Positions 11,719 to 25,547 of a stretch of DNA of 64,000 nucleotides are shown piece after piece. The stretch covers positions 14,543,510-14,607,509 of the forward strand of contig CM064681.1 of NCBI GenBank assembly GCA_032717465.1, written 5' to 3'. Below the pieces are notes generated by a model, which did not search any database, had not been told where the DNA came from, and worked only from the letters and a program-made list of their open reading frames with translations. The stretch's first letter is position 1, and each line of letters starts with the position of its first letter. Source of the DNA: Coenobita brevimanus. Lineage: Eukaryota; Arthropoda; Malacostraca; Decapoda; Coenobitidae. Made by a program: the position numbers and the translations under genes.

Positions 11719-14700
11719 CTAAAGTCTAGATAAGCAATCTGCAATAACATTTTCTTTCCCCTTCACATGTTGTATGTCTAATGAATTCTCCTGAAGAAGT
11801 AGACTCCATCTTGTCAATCTCTAATTTTTATCTTTAAAATTACTAAGGAATTTCAGTGGGTTATGATCGGTATGAATGACTATGGGGTCAAAACCAGAAC
11901 ACAAATAAAATGAAAAATTCTGTAACCCAAAATCAAGGCCAAAAGCTCTTTCTCAATAGTTGAGTAGTTCTTTTGAGGTGGAGTGAACTTCTTACTGTAA
12001 TAAGATGCAGGATGTTCAATACCCTGATCATCCTCTTGCAGCAAAACAGCCCCAGCTCCTGTATCACTTACATCAACAGCCATCTTAAAAGGCTTAGCAA
12101 AATTTGGAGTGGCGAGCACTGGCTGACTTAATAGGATAGCTTTAAGTTTGCTGAAAGAGGATTCACAGTTATCGGTTCAGACAAATTCAACTCCCTTTTT
12201 CAGTAGGTCTGTAAGTGGTGATACAAGAATAGAAAAGTTAAGAACAAATTTCCTGTAATAACCTACCATTCCCAAAAATCTTTGTAGCTCTTTCTTACTT
12301 TTAGGTCTGGGAAGATCACTTACAACCTGAACCTTAGCTCCTGGTGGTGCAACATGTCCATCACCAATTACATACCCAAGGTACTGAACTTTAGCTTGAC
12401 CAAACTCACACTTTGATAAATTAGCTACAAGATTAGCCTGAACCAAACGCTCAAGAAATTTACTGACATGGCATAGGTGATCTTTCCAGTTGTCACTGAA
12501 GATTAATACATCATCAATATAAACAACACACCCTGCCAAACCCTCTGTTACAACATTCATGAGCTTCTAAAATGTGGCTGGTGCATTCTTCATACCATTT
12601 GGCATCACAGAACATGCAAAAGTCTTTCCTAGTGTTACAAAACATGAGATCTCCATAGCACGTTCAGTCATAGGTACTTGCCAGTATCCCTTTAACAAAT
12701 CAAACTTACTTATGTACCTAGCCTTTCCGATCTTGTCTATGCAATCTTCCACACGAGGGAGAGGGTAAGTGTCTGTTTTGGTTATCTGATTAACACGTCT
12801 GTAGTCGATGCAAAGCCGCTGTGACCCACCTGGCTTAGGGACTAGAGTGACAGGAGAACTCCACTCGCTCTGACAGGGCTCAATCATCTTGTGGTCCAAG
12901 AGGTAGCCAAGCTCCTTCTGGATGAGAGGAACTTTCACTGGGTTCACACGGTAAGGAGGCAGTTTAATTGGCTTTGCGTCTCCAACATCGACATCATGCA
13001 TCAACACAGTGGTTCTTCCTGGAGTGGCACGGAACACTTGTGGGTACTCCTGCAGTAATGCCGAAAACTCCTGCCTTTCCTCAGGAGGTAGATGAGAAAG
13101 CTTAGTCTGGAGATCATTCATGATATCAGTATTCTTCAACAAACTATCACTCAGGCTCATACTGCATGGGAGAGCTTCACTTGCAGACTCGGGTGGAACA
13201 GCTACAGTGCTGACTGGATTATTTTCGTCCCGCCTGTGATACAACTTTAGCATGTTGATGTGACATAGTTGCTTATTCTTTCTACGATCTGGTGTGGCGA
13301 TGACATAGTTGACATCACTGAGTTTCTTCTCCACGAAATAAGGACCACTAAACTTGGCTATTAGAAGTTGCCCATGAACCGGTAGCAGAATCAAAACCTG
13401 ATCTCCTGGCTGAAAGTGGCGTAACCTGGACTTCTTATCATACCAAGTCTTCATCTTCTCCTGAGCAGCTCCTAAATTCTCTCTCGCCAGCTGTAAAGCA
13501 GTGGACAGCCGTTCTTTGAACTTCATCACATACTCCAGCAGGTTGACGTCATCTTCCTCCGACAGCCAGCATTCCTTGAGTAGCTTAAGGGGCCCTCTTA
13601 CTTCATGGCCAAACAGTAGTTCAAAAGGTGAGAAGCCCAGTGATTCATTTGGAGATTCTCTTGCGGTAAACACAACAAATGGAAGACCTTTATCCCAGTC
13701 TTTCTTATGTTCCAAATAGTATTTCTTGAGCATCGATTTGAGTGTTTGATGATATCTCTCCAACGCTCCTTGGGTCTGGGGATGGTAAGCTGAAGACGTG
13801 ATCTGGGTGATGCCCAACTCTTTCAGAGACTGCTTGAAAACATTTGAATTGAAATTACTTCCCCAGTCTGACTGTACCTCCTTGGGCAGACCAAACTTTC
13901 TGAAGAACCCTAGCATTTCCTTAACCACGTTCTTTGCTAAGATATTTCTAAGTGGAATGGCTTCAGGATAACGAGTAGCCATATCAATCAGGGTCAACAC
14001 ATAAGAAAATCCTGAAGAAGTCTTAGGAAGAGGGCCCACAATATCCACCAACACACGGGTGAATGGCGCCTCAATAGGAGGAATGGGAACTAGAGGTGCA
14101 ACTTTTTCGGTCTGATTACACTTCCCCACAACTTGACAGGTGTGACAAGACTTACAATACCAGGAAACATCCCTGAAGATACCTGGCCAGAAGAAGTGTT
14201 TCAAAATGCGTGCCACAGTCTTCCTCACTCCAAGGTGTCCTGCCAAACTAGAATCATGAGCCACTCTTATGATATCCTGCCTACAAACACGAGGGATGAC
14301 AACTTGATGTACAACCTCCCATTCACAGTCGCTGATGCTGTTGGGGGTCTCCACTTCCTCATAAGTACTCCTGACTTCACATAATAACAAGTAGAAGCAC
14401 CGGCTGACTCTTCCTCACTGCAAGCAGAGTTAGCTAGACCATTCAACTTAGGGTCAGCAACCTGCAACTCAATCAACTCTTGACAAGACAAATTATCAAC
14501 ACTACGCGGTACTGCCTCATCTGGTGAGTGGTCCAAATTAGCAAGAAAAGTGTCAGCTAGGATAACATCATCATCATCATTATCCTCTAAATCACCAGTA
14601 ACTTTAGACTTAGCCCTAGTGACAGCACATGCAGGGAACACATCAGGGACATCACAATCCCGGGTCGGAGCCACTGGCTCATTAGACAACTGAGGAGTTG

Positions 14701-16363
14701 GACACACTTGACTTCCACCAATATCATTTCCAAGTAAGAAAGTTACACCTGACATTGGGAGTGTCTCAACCAACCCAACCATAACGGAACCATTAGCAAA
14801 ACCAGACTCTAAATTCACTCTGCACATAGGGACGGAGAAGTAATTATTCCCTACACCTTGTAAGATTACAGTTTCATCAGAGGAATTAACATTCGAGCCT
14901 AGAACACTGGTCAGCATAAGGGATTGGCAAGCACCTGTATCACGATATATTTTACCTGATTTCCTGTCATTACTGTCCAGAGGACTGACAAGACCGTCAG
15001 ACAGGAAATTAGCACATGAACTCTTGAGAGTGTCACCCACGTTACTGCTCAAAAGAGGAGCTCCATCATGAGAATTTAAGTTACCCCTCAAAGCAGGTTC
15101 AGTTAACTCGGTTAAAGAATTATGGGAACTCTCAAGGGTGGACACTAGACCAATTGACTGAATATTTAAAGACTCCTTTTTGTTCACATCATGATGTCTC
15201 CTGAAACATTTCTCTGTAGTATGACCAAGCTTACTACAATAAGTACATTTACTTTTCTGAAATCTAGAGGTGAAGCTGGTATTTACTTCCTGAGAAACAT
15301 CATTTTTATTCTCTTTCCTGTTACCTGTACTCTGAGTAGAGGCAACGTACTTACTCTCAGCTTTCCTTCTTTCTCTAGAATATCTCTTGTGAGTGAGAAC
15401 ATATTCATCAGCTAAAACTGCAGCATCAGACAAATTATCTATTCTTTTCTCATCAAGATATAGGCTTACATCTTTATAAATACACCTCTTGAAGTCCTCC
15501 AGCAAAATCATCTGCTTAAATTTACCAAAATCAGAATCCACATTCTTAGAATTTAACCACTGCTCTAACAGATCTTCTTTGATTTTTGCATACTCAACAT
15601 GGGATTGCTTATCTTGCTTGTAAGTTGTCCTAAATTTTACTCTTTAAGCTTCAGGAACAAGCTCATAGGCCTTAAGAATCAAGCTCTTAACTACATCATA
15701 ATTATCAGATTGATCCTGAGGCAAAGATGCATAAGTTACTTGAGCTTTACCGGTGAAAACAGTTTGAAGGAGTACTGGCCAATACTTTTTTGGCCAATTA
15801 AAACCTGTAGCCACCCTCTCAAACAACTGAAAATACTTCGTTAAATCAGATTCATTAAAAGGAGGGACAAGTTTAACATTTGTAGCCACATCAAAATCAT
15901 CAGAGCTAGATGATCCAGTTCCACCTTGTTTCATCGGATACTCATGGTCTGCCTGAATCCTGGCAAGTTCAATTTGTGCCTGTATCTGTGCCTCCTGAAT
16001 ACGAGCCTGAGACTCTGCCTCCTTAGCATTTGCCTTAAATTCAGCCTTCTGAATACGAGCTTGAGACTCCGCCTGCTTAGCATATGCCTGAAATTCAGCT
16101 TCTTTAGCACGAGCCTCCTGCAGATCTAGCTGTAACTTAGCTAATTCAATCTGCGTTTGCTCATTTGGAGGAGTTACATTAAACAAGCTTATATTAATCA
16201 TGCCAACAATTTGATCTTTAGAATGATGAGAGTGAACTGCAATTCCCAATTGTTGAGCTACAAGCTTAAGTTCATTCTTTGTTCTGTTTTCTACATCACA
16301 CACTGTTTGCACATTTGACAAAAAATCTTTGGCTTCATCAAGTGTAGTAATAGTAGACATCAT
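11719..16363 (-). pseudogene. Copy C: full-length Gag-PR-INT-RT-RH polyprotein gene, broken
   Basis: Same layout as copy B. Defects: Tyr to stop in Gag at 15644-15646; a one-base deletion at 14330-14331 just ahead of the integrase zinc domain; Gln to stop at 12567-12569 in RT; Trp to stop at 12177-12179; a one-base deletion near 11924 in RNase H. The last two are the same lesions as in copy B. The RT of B and C also shares MPNGMKN where D and E have MPYGMKN or KPYGMKN. In Gag to integrase, however, C is closer to A (for example AGAATCATGAGCC near 14250, and a Ser/Arg-rich reading after the knuckle). The copy is thus a mosaic. Integrase retains its D, D and E motifs, but in a changed context (SDWG instead of SDRG). 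Confidence 0.92.
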
Positions 16364-16442
16364 GAATAAATCACAGTCACAAAATATCAAGCAATATCCT
16401 TATGATAATATCCTGAATATCCTGGCGAGGTCGCCTAATTTA

Positions 16443-17230
16443 TGTTCCGGAACAGAGAAAGATAATGTACACTTTAAGTGAGAATACTAAAAATCACTAC
16501 TGTCCTGTAAAGTTCCAGGTTCAAAACAAAAGAGTTAGGTAAAATTACAAGTTAAAGTTTAATGCTCAAACTAACAACAAAACATTCAGGACTCATAAGG
16601 ATAATGTAATGGCAAAAAACAGGTTAAATATAGGGTTAACTGCAATAGCCTCTATTAACACGAAATTAGCATGAGTAAATTTATCTAAGTCAGCCCTGAT
16701 AAAATGATAGTACTGGATAATAGTCAGTGAATGCCAGATATATTATTACAGATACAAAATATTATTAATGATGGCTGACAACAAGAACCTTACATAAATT
16801 ACAAAAACCTTACTAGGCCTAAGAATTAACCTTATGCTACACAGTACAAGAAAAAATGTAATAACACTCATACTCAAATTACACAGCTGCTAGATGATTG
16901 AAGACTTGCTGAGCACTCACAATAATAACAACTGTACAGGGAAGGACAGAGATGTGAGCAAAATGAGGAGTAGATCTAAGTGGCAATGATGCTGAGACTG
17001 AGCTCATTATATAGGGGCCAGCAGAGCTTGATACAACTTGTAAGAAGGACGCGCAAATGAAGCCATGGGGACAAAGAGTTGACAATCCTGCTCTGAACAA
17101 CAGAAAGAACGACTTACTCTACTATAACGGTAGAAGGGGGGACTGAGGCAGAACACGCTCGTGATCAAACATGCAGCATACTGTGCGTTAAAATTACACA
17201 AAGGATGATGAAATCATAGGCTCTGTAACA
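16443..17230 (-). repeat. LTR3, shared by copies C and D
   Basis: A 788-bp LTR from TGTTCCGG to CTGTAACA. The primer-site region of copy C beside it (16419-16436) has lost the final A of the CCA complement (AGGCGACC instead of TGGCGACC). The purine tract of copy D follows at 17231. Confidence 0.92.
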
Positions 17231-17291
17231 CCTCCCCACAAAAAAAAAGAAATTCACAAAGGAAATTTCTTATTACTCTAAAACAATCTGT

Positions 17292-20200
17292 CTAAAGTCT
17301 AGATAAGCAATCTGCAATAACATTTTCTTTCCCCTTGACATGTTGTATGTCTAATGAATTCTCCTGAAGAAGTAGACTCCATCTTCTCAATCTCTGATTT
17401 TTATCTTTAAACTTACTTAGGAATTTCAGTGGGTTATGATCGGTATGAATGACTATGGGGTCAAAACCAGAACACAAATAAAATGAAAAATTCTGTAAAC
17501 CCAAAATCAAGGCCAAAAGCTCTTTCTCAATAGTTGAGTAGTTCTTTTGAGGTGGAGTGAACTTCTTACTGTAATAAGATGCAGGATGTTCAATACCCTG
17601 ATCATCCTCTTGCAGCAAAACAGCCCCAGCTCCTGTATCACTTGAATGAACAGCCATCTTAAAAGGCTTAGCAAAATTTGGAGTAGCGAGCACTGGCTGA
17701 CTTAATAGGATAGCTTTAAGTTTGCTGAAAGAGGATTCACAGTTATCGGTCCAGACAAGTTTAACTCCCTTTTTCAGTTGGTCTGTAAGTGGTGATACAA
17801 GAATAGAAAAGTTAAGAACAAATTTCCTATAATAACCTACCATTCCCAAAAGTCTTTGTAGCTCTTTCTTACTTTTAGGTCTGGGAAGATCACTTATAAC
17901 CTGAACCTTAGCTCCTGGTGGTGCAACATGTCCATCACCAATTACATACCCAAGGTACTGAACTTTAGCTTGACCAAACTCACACTTTGATAAATTAGCT
18001 ACAAGATTAGCCTGAACCAAACGCTCAAGAAATTTACTGACATGGCATAGGTGATCTTTCCAGTTGTCACTGAAGATTAATACATCATCAATATAAACAA
18101 CACACCCTGCCAAACCCTCTGTTACAACATTCATGAGCTTCTGAAATGTGGCTGGTGTATTCTTCATACCATATGGCATCACAGAACATGCAAAAGTCTT
18201 TCCTAGTGTTACAAAACATGAGATCTCCCTAGCACGTTCAGTCATAGGTACTTGCCAGTATCCCTTTAACAAATCAGACTTACTTATGTACCTAGCCTTT
18301 CCGATCTTGTCTATGCAATCTTCCACACGAGGGAGAGGGTAAGTGTCTGTTTTGGTTATCTGATTAACACGTCTGTAATCGATGCAAAGCCGCTGTGACC
18401 CACCTGTCTTAGGGACTAGAGTGACAGGAGAACTCCACTCGCTCTGACAGGGCTCAATCATCTTGTGGTCCAAGAGGTAGCCAAGCTCCTTCTGGATGAG
18501 AGGAACTTTCACTGGGTTCACACGGTAAGGAGGCAGTTTAATTGGCTTTGCGTCTCCAACATCGACATCATGCATCAACACAGTGGTTCTTCCTGGAGTG
18601 GCACGGAACACTTGCGGGTACTCCTGCAGTAATGCCGAAAACTCCTGCCTTTTCTCAGGAGGTAGATGAGAAAGCTTAGTCTGGAGATCATTCATGATAT
18701 CAGTATTCTTCCCTAAACTATCACTCAGGCTCATACTGCATGGGAGAACTTTACTTGCAGACTCGGGTGGAACAGCTACAGTGCTGACTGGATTATTTTC
18801 GTCCCGCCTGTGATATAACTTTAGCATGTTGATGTGACATAGTTGCTTGTTCTTTCTACGATCTAGTGTGGCGATGACATAGTTGACATCCCTGAGTTTC
18901 TTCTCCACGAAATAAGGACCACTAAACTTGGCTTGAAGAGGTTGCCCATGAACTGGTAGCAGAACCAAACCTGATCTCCTGGCTGAAAGTGGCGTAACCT
19001 GGACTTCTTATCATACCAAGTCTTCATCTTCTCCTGAGCAGCTCCTAAATTCTCTCTCGCCAGCTGTAAAGCAGTGGACAGCCGTTCTTTGAACTTCATC
19101 ACATACCTCAGCAGGTTGACGTCATCTTCCTCCGACAGCCAGCATTCCTTGAGTAACTTAAGGGGTCCTCTTACTTCATGGCCAAACAGTAGTTCAAAAG
19201 GTGAGAAGCCCAGTGATTCATTTGGAGATTCTCTTGCGGCAAATACAATAAATGGAAGACCTTTATCCCAGTCTTTCTGATGTTCCAAACAGTATTTCTT
19301 GAGCATCGATTTGAGTGTTTGATGATATCTCTCCAACGCTCCTTGGGTCGGGGGATGGTAAGCTGAAGACGTGATCTGGGTGATGCCCAACTCTTTCAGA
19401 GACTGCTTGAAAACATTTGACATGAAATTACTTCCCCGGTCTGACTGTACCTCCTTGGGCAGACCAAACTTTGTGAAGAACCCTAGCATTTCCTGAACCA
19501 CGTTCTTTGCTGAGATATTTCTAAGTGGAATGGCTTCAGGATAACGAGTAGCCATATCAATCAGGGTCAACACATAAGAAAATCCTGAAGAAGTCTTAGG
19601 AAGAGGGCCCACAATATCCACCAACACACGGGTGAAAGGCGCCTCAAAAGGAGGAATGGGAACTAGAGGATCAACCTTTTCGGTCTGATTACACTTCCCC
19701 ACAACTTGACAGGTGTGACAAGACTTACAATACCAGGAAACATCCCTGAAGATACCTGGCCAGAAGAAGTGTTTCAAAATGCGTGCCACAGTCTTCCTCA
19801 CTCCAAGGTGTCCTGCCAAACTGGAATTTTTTTTTTTTTATGCGAGGAAGAAGGAACCAAAGGCCATGAGCCTGCAGTAACAGTTCCCTCCAAGAGAAAA
19901 ACAAAATACAATATAGAGCCAAATTCAAGATCCGATCATTTTGAGATGCGTAGACACACTGCGTTTGAAAGACTGGAGATCATAGGCAGCAGGAAATACA
20001 GACAGAGGGAGACAGTTCCAGAGCTGACCTGTTGCACAAATGAAAGACTGGGCGTAATGGTTAACTCTTGCATTAGAGAGTTGGACAGAAAAAGGATGAG
20101 AGTTTGCTGCCAGACGGGTGCTACGCGCCCGTCGTAGAGGTGGAGAAATGCAAGCAGACAGTTCAGAGGAGCAGTGACCATTAAAGTAGCGATAGAAAAG

Positions 20201-23200
20201 AGATAAAGATACAACAGTGCGGCAAAGAGACAGAGGTTGAAGGGAGTCAGTAAGAGGAGGAGAATTAATGAGACGAAAAGCCTTTGACTCCACCCTATTG
20301 AGAAGAGCTGTTTGTGGGGAGCCATCCCACACATGAGAGTTGTACTCCACACAGGGGCGGATAAAACCCCTGTATAGAGTCAACAATTGCGCAGGGGTAA
20401 AGAAAGAGCGGAGTCGGCTTAGCACACCCAATCTCTTGGAAGCAGATTTTACAAGAGATGTAATATGATCTTTCCAAGATAAGTCCCGAGTAAATGAAAC
20501 CCCAAGCATGTTCAAGGATGATGCAGGATTAAGCTGAATATTATCAAACATTAGTGGGTATACCTGTGGAAGATATTGTCGGGTTGATAGGTGTAAGAAC
20601 TGAGTCTTAAATGCATTAAAGACAACCATATTATTTTTACCCCAGTCAGAGATACGAGCCAAGTCAGACATTAGGTGTGCCATAGCCTCATCCCTTGTTT
20701 CTTGAAGTAACTGTTGAGATGGGCGTTGCTGGAACCGAATGGAAAGGTGAAGGGTGGAGTCATCAGCGTATGAGTGGATATGGTTAGATGTACAGCTTAG
20801 AAGATCATTGATGAATAAAAGGAAGAGAATTGGTGATAGGACAGAGCCCTGAGGAACACCACTGTTGATAGATCTAGGAGAAGAACGATGGCCGTCTACA
20901 ACAGCGGCTATAGAACGACCAGAAAGGAAGCTAGCGATGAAGGCACAGATAGAAGGATAGAAACCGTAGGAGGGCAGTTTGGAAATTAAAGATTTATGCC
21001 AGACTCGATCGAAAGCCTTTGAGATGTCAAGTGCAATGGCAAAGCTTTCGCCAAAGTCCCGAAAGGAGGATGACCAGGAGTCTGAAAGGTAGGTGAGAAG
21101 ATCGCCAGTGGAGCATCCCTGACGGAACCCATACTGACGATCGGAAAGGTTGTGATAGGAAAGATGCCTTAAAATTTTTCTATTAAGAATTGACTCGAAA
21201 ACTTTTCAAATACAGGACGTTAAAGCAATTGGACGATAGTTGGAGGGTTGGGAGTGGTCACCCTTCTTTGGGACTGGCTGAATGAGAGCAAACTTCCAGC
21301 AAGAAGGAAAGGTACAAGTTGACAGACAAAGACGAAAGAGTTTGCCTAGGCAGGGTGTAAGCACAGAAGCACAGTTCTTGAGAACAACAGGAGGGACCCC
21401 ATCAGGCCCATATGCCTTGTTAGTACTGAGGCCAGTGATGGCAGAAAATACATCAACTGAAGAAATTTTAATGTCAGCCATGAGGAAGTCAGAGGGGGGA
21501 AGTGATGGAGGAACAGCACCGGAATCGTCTAAGGTAGAATTGGAGGAGAAAGTCTGTGCGAAGAGATCTGCTTTATCAGTAGAAGAAATAGCTACAGAGT
21601 AGAAAAGAGGAGGGAAGGATGATGAGGTAAAGTTGTTAGAAAGATTTTTGGCAAGATGCCAGAAAGAGCGGGAAGAATTCGAGTTGGAGAGTTGAGAGCA
21701 TTTAGTATGGATGAAATTATTTTTAGTAGAGCGAAGAACAGACTTAGCACGATTCCGGGCAGAAACGTAAAGATGATGTGATTCAGGGGTGGGTTGGCTC
21801 CGGTACCTTTTGTAGGCCCTCTCCTTGTTGCGGACAGCACTAGAACAAGCGTGATTAAACCAAGGCTTTCTTGCGTTAGTCAAAGGATATGAGAAAGGAA
21901 TGTATGCTTCCATGCCCGAGAGAATAACCTCCGTAATGCGCAAGGCACACTCAGATGGCTCACGGCCATGGAAGCAATAATCATTCCAGGGAAAATCAAA
22001 GAAGTACTGCCTGAGGGCCTCCCAGTCTGCGGCTCCAAAATGCCACAGACGACGTTTCCCTGGAGGGTCCACAGGCCGTACTGGAGTAATAGGACAGGTT
22101 AAGGTAATAAAGTTGTGATCGGAGGAGCCCAATGGAGAGAAAAGATTAACAGAATAAGCAGAAGGATTAGTTGTGAGGAAGAGGTCAAGTATGTTGGAGC
22201 TCTCTCCAAGGCGGTCAGGGATACGGGTAGGGTGCTGTACAAGCTGCTCCAGGTCATTAAGGATAGAAAAGATGTAGGCTTGTTCACCAGGTGGATCCGT
22301 GAAAGGAGAGGAGAGCCAAAGGTGGTGGTGAACATTGAAATCTCCAAGAATGGAGATTTCAGAGAAAGGAGAAATGGATAGAATGTGTTCCATCGTAGAA
22401 GTAAGATAGTCGAAGAATTTTTGATAGTAGAATTAGGGGATAAGTAAACAGCACAGATATATTTAGTCAGAGAATGACAGGAAAGCCGAAGCCAGAGTGT
22501 GGAGAATTCAGAAGAATCAAGTTCAGGAACACGAGAGCAAGATAAGTCGTTGCGTATATATACACAACAGCCACCTTTGGCCACTCTAATGATATCCTGC
22601 CTACAAACACGACGGATGACAACTTGATATACAACCTCCCATTCACAGTTGGCTGATGCTTTTGGGGGTCTCCACTTCCTCATAAGTACTCCTGACTTTA
22701 TATAATAACAAGTAGAAGCACCAGCTGACTCTTCTTCACTGCAAGCAGAGTTAGCTAGACCTTTCAACTCAGGGTCAGCAACCTGCAACTCAACCAACTC
22801 TTGACGAGACAAATTATCAACACTACGGGGTACTGCCTCATCTGGTGAGTGGTCCAAATTAGCAAGAAAAGTGTCAGCTAGGATAACATCATCATCATCA
22901 TTATCCTCTAAGTCACCAGTAACTTTAGACTTAGCCCTAGTGACAGCACATGCAGGGAACACATCAGGGACATGACAATCCTGGGTCGCAGCCACTGGCT
23001 CACTAGACAACTGAGGAGTTGGACACACTTGACTTCCACCAATATCATTTCCAAGTAAGAAAGTTACACCTGACATTGGGAGTGTCTCAACCAACCCAAC
23101 CATAACGGAACCATTAACAAAACCAGACCCTTAATTCACTCTGCACAAGGGGACAGAGAAATAATTATTCCCTACACCTTGTAAGATTACAGTTTCATCA

Positions 23201-24684
23201 GAGGAATTAACATTAGAGCCTAGAACACTGGTCAGCATAAGGGATTGGCAAGCACCTGTATCACGATATATTTTATCTGATTTCCAGTCATTACTGTCCA
23301 GAGGACTGACAAAACCATCAGACAGGAAATTAGCACATGAACTCTTGAGAGTGTCACCCACGTTACTGCTCAAAAGAGGAGCTCCATCATGAGAATTTAA
23401 GTTACCCCTCAAAGCAGGTTCAGTTAACTCAGTTAAAGAATTCTGGGAACTCTCAAGAGTGGACAGTAGACCAATTGACTGAATATTTAAAGACTCCTTT
23501 TTGTTCACATCACGCTGTCTCCTGAAACATTTCTCCGTAGTATGACCAAGCTTACTACAATAAGTACATTTACTTTTCCGAAATCTTGAGGTGAAGCTGG
23601 TATTTACTTCCTGAGAAACATCATCTTTATTCTCTTTCCTGTTACCTGTACTCTGAGTAGAGGCAACGTACTTACTCTCAGCTTTCCCTTTTTCTTTAGA
23701 ATATCTCTTGTGAGTGAGAACATATTCATCAGCTAAAACTGCAGCATGAGACAAATTATCTATTCTTCTCTCATCAAGATATAGGCTTACATCTTTACTA
23801 ATACACCTTTTGAAGTCCTCCAGCAAAATCATCTGCTTAACTTTACCAAAATCAGAATCCACATTCTTAGAATTTAACCACTGCTCTAACAGATCTTCTT
23901 TGATTTTTGCATACTCAACATGGGATTGCTTATCTTGCTTGTAAGTTGTCCTAAATTTTACTCTGTAGGCTTCAGGAACAAGCTCATAGTCCTTAAGAAT
24001 CAAACTCTTAACTACATCATAATTATCAGACTGATCCTGAGGCAAAGATGCATAAGTTACTTGAGCTTTACCGGTGAGAACAGTTTGAAGGAGTAATGGC
24101 CAGTACTTTTTTGGCCAATTAAAACCTGTAGCTACCCTCTCAAACAACTGAAAATACTTTGTTAAATCAGATTCATTAAAAGGAGGGACAAGTTTGACAT
24201 TTTTAGCCACATCAAAATCATCAGAGCTAGATGATCCAGTTCCACCTTGTTTCATGCGATACTCGTGGTCTGCCTGAATCCTGGCAAGTTCAATTTATGC
24301 CTGTATCTGGGCCTCCTGAATACGAGCCTGAGACTCTGCCTCCTTAGCATTTGCCTGAAATTCAGCCTCCTGAATACGAGCCTGAGACTCCGCCTGCTTA
24401 GCATTTGCCTGAAATTCAGCTTCTTTAGCATGAGCCTCCTGCAGAGCTAGCTGTAACTTAGCTAATTCAATCTGCGTTTGCTCATTTGGAGGATTTACAT
24501 TAAACAAGCTTTTATTAATCATGCCAATAATTTGATCTTTAGAATGATGAGAGTGAACTGCAATTCCCAATTGTTGAGCAACAAGCTTAAGTTTATTCTT
24601 TGTTCAGTTTTCTACATCACACACTGTTTGCACATTTGACAAAAAATCTTTGGCTTCATCAAGTGTAGTAATAGTAGACATCAT
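17292..24684 (-). pseudogene. Copy D: Gag-PR-INT-RT-RH polyprotein gene, broken and split by a LINE
   Basis: The outermost copy of the array. Its RT and RNase H form one open frame of 558 codons (18968-17292) to the natural stop after CLSRL, with YIDD and the RNase H Asp/Glu motifs present, so this half is the best kept in the array. Upstream defects: stops at about 24604, 24295 and 23131 in Gag and protease; a one-base deletion in an A run near 18967; and a LINE of about 2.75 kb inserted in the integrase zinc domain (19827-22579). From Gag to the end of integrase D resembles B (shared GTGAGTAACTTAAGGGG-type variants and GGCTTGAAGAGG), but its RNase H lacks the two lesions shared by B and C. 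Confidence 0.92.
19827..22579 (-). mobile_element. 5'-truncated jockey/CR1-like LINE inserted in copy D
   Basis: On the minus strand the element ends in a 13-base A run (19827-19839) and starts inside the endonuclease domain (GGCCVYIRNDL). Order: endonuclease ([14 protein letters not shown] catalytic His region), RT (RPIALTS; GVPQGSVLSP; active site YADD near 20775), then a C-terminal region without RNase H. It is open except for a one-base deletion near 22428 and a single TGA at 21206-21208 where the reading otherwise continues. Compared with uninterrupted copies, about five bases of target (ATGA and neighbours) are missing and no target duplication is seen. The clade call rests on motif style only. 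Confidence 0.85.
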
Positions 24685-24763
24685 GAATAAATCACAGTCA
24701 CAAAATATCAAGCAATATCCTTATGATATTATCCTGAATATCCTGGCGAGGTCGCCAAATTTA

Positions 24764-25547
24764 TGTTACGGAACGGAGAAAGATAATGTACACTTTAAGT
24801 GAGAATACTAAAAATCACTACTGTCCCGTAAAGTTCCAGGTTCAAAACAAAAGAGTTAGGTAAAATTACAAGTTAAAGTTTAATGCTCAAACTAACAACA
24901 AAATATTCAGGACTCATAAGGATAATGTAATGGCAAAAAACAGGTTAAATATAGGGTTAACTGCAATAGCCTCTATTAACACGAAATTAGCATGAGTAAA
25001 TTTATCTAAGTCAGCCCTGATAAAATGATAGTACTGGATAATACTCAGTGAATGCCAGATATATTATTACAGATACAAAATATTATTAATGATGGCTGAC
25101 AACAAGAACCTTACATAAATTATAAAAACCTTAATAGGCCTAAGAATTAACCTTATGCTACACAGTGCAAGAATAAATGTAATAACACTCATACTCAAAT
25201 TACACAGCTGCTAGATGGTTGGAGACTTCCTGAGCACTCACAATAATAACAACTGTACAGGGGAGGACAGAGATGTGAGCAAAATGAGGAGTAGATCTAA
25301 GTGGCAATGATGCTGAGACTGAGCTCATTATATAGGGGCCAGCAGAGCTTGATACAACTTGTAAGAAGGACGCGCAAATGAAGCCATGGGGACAAAGAGT
25401 TGACAATCCTGCTCTGAACAACAGAAAGAACGACTTACTCTACTATAACGGTAGAAGGGGGGAGTGAGGCAGAACACGCTCGTGATCAAACATGCAGCAT
25501 ACTGTGCATTAAAATTACACAAAGGATGATGAAATCATAGGCTATGT

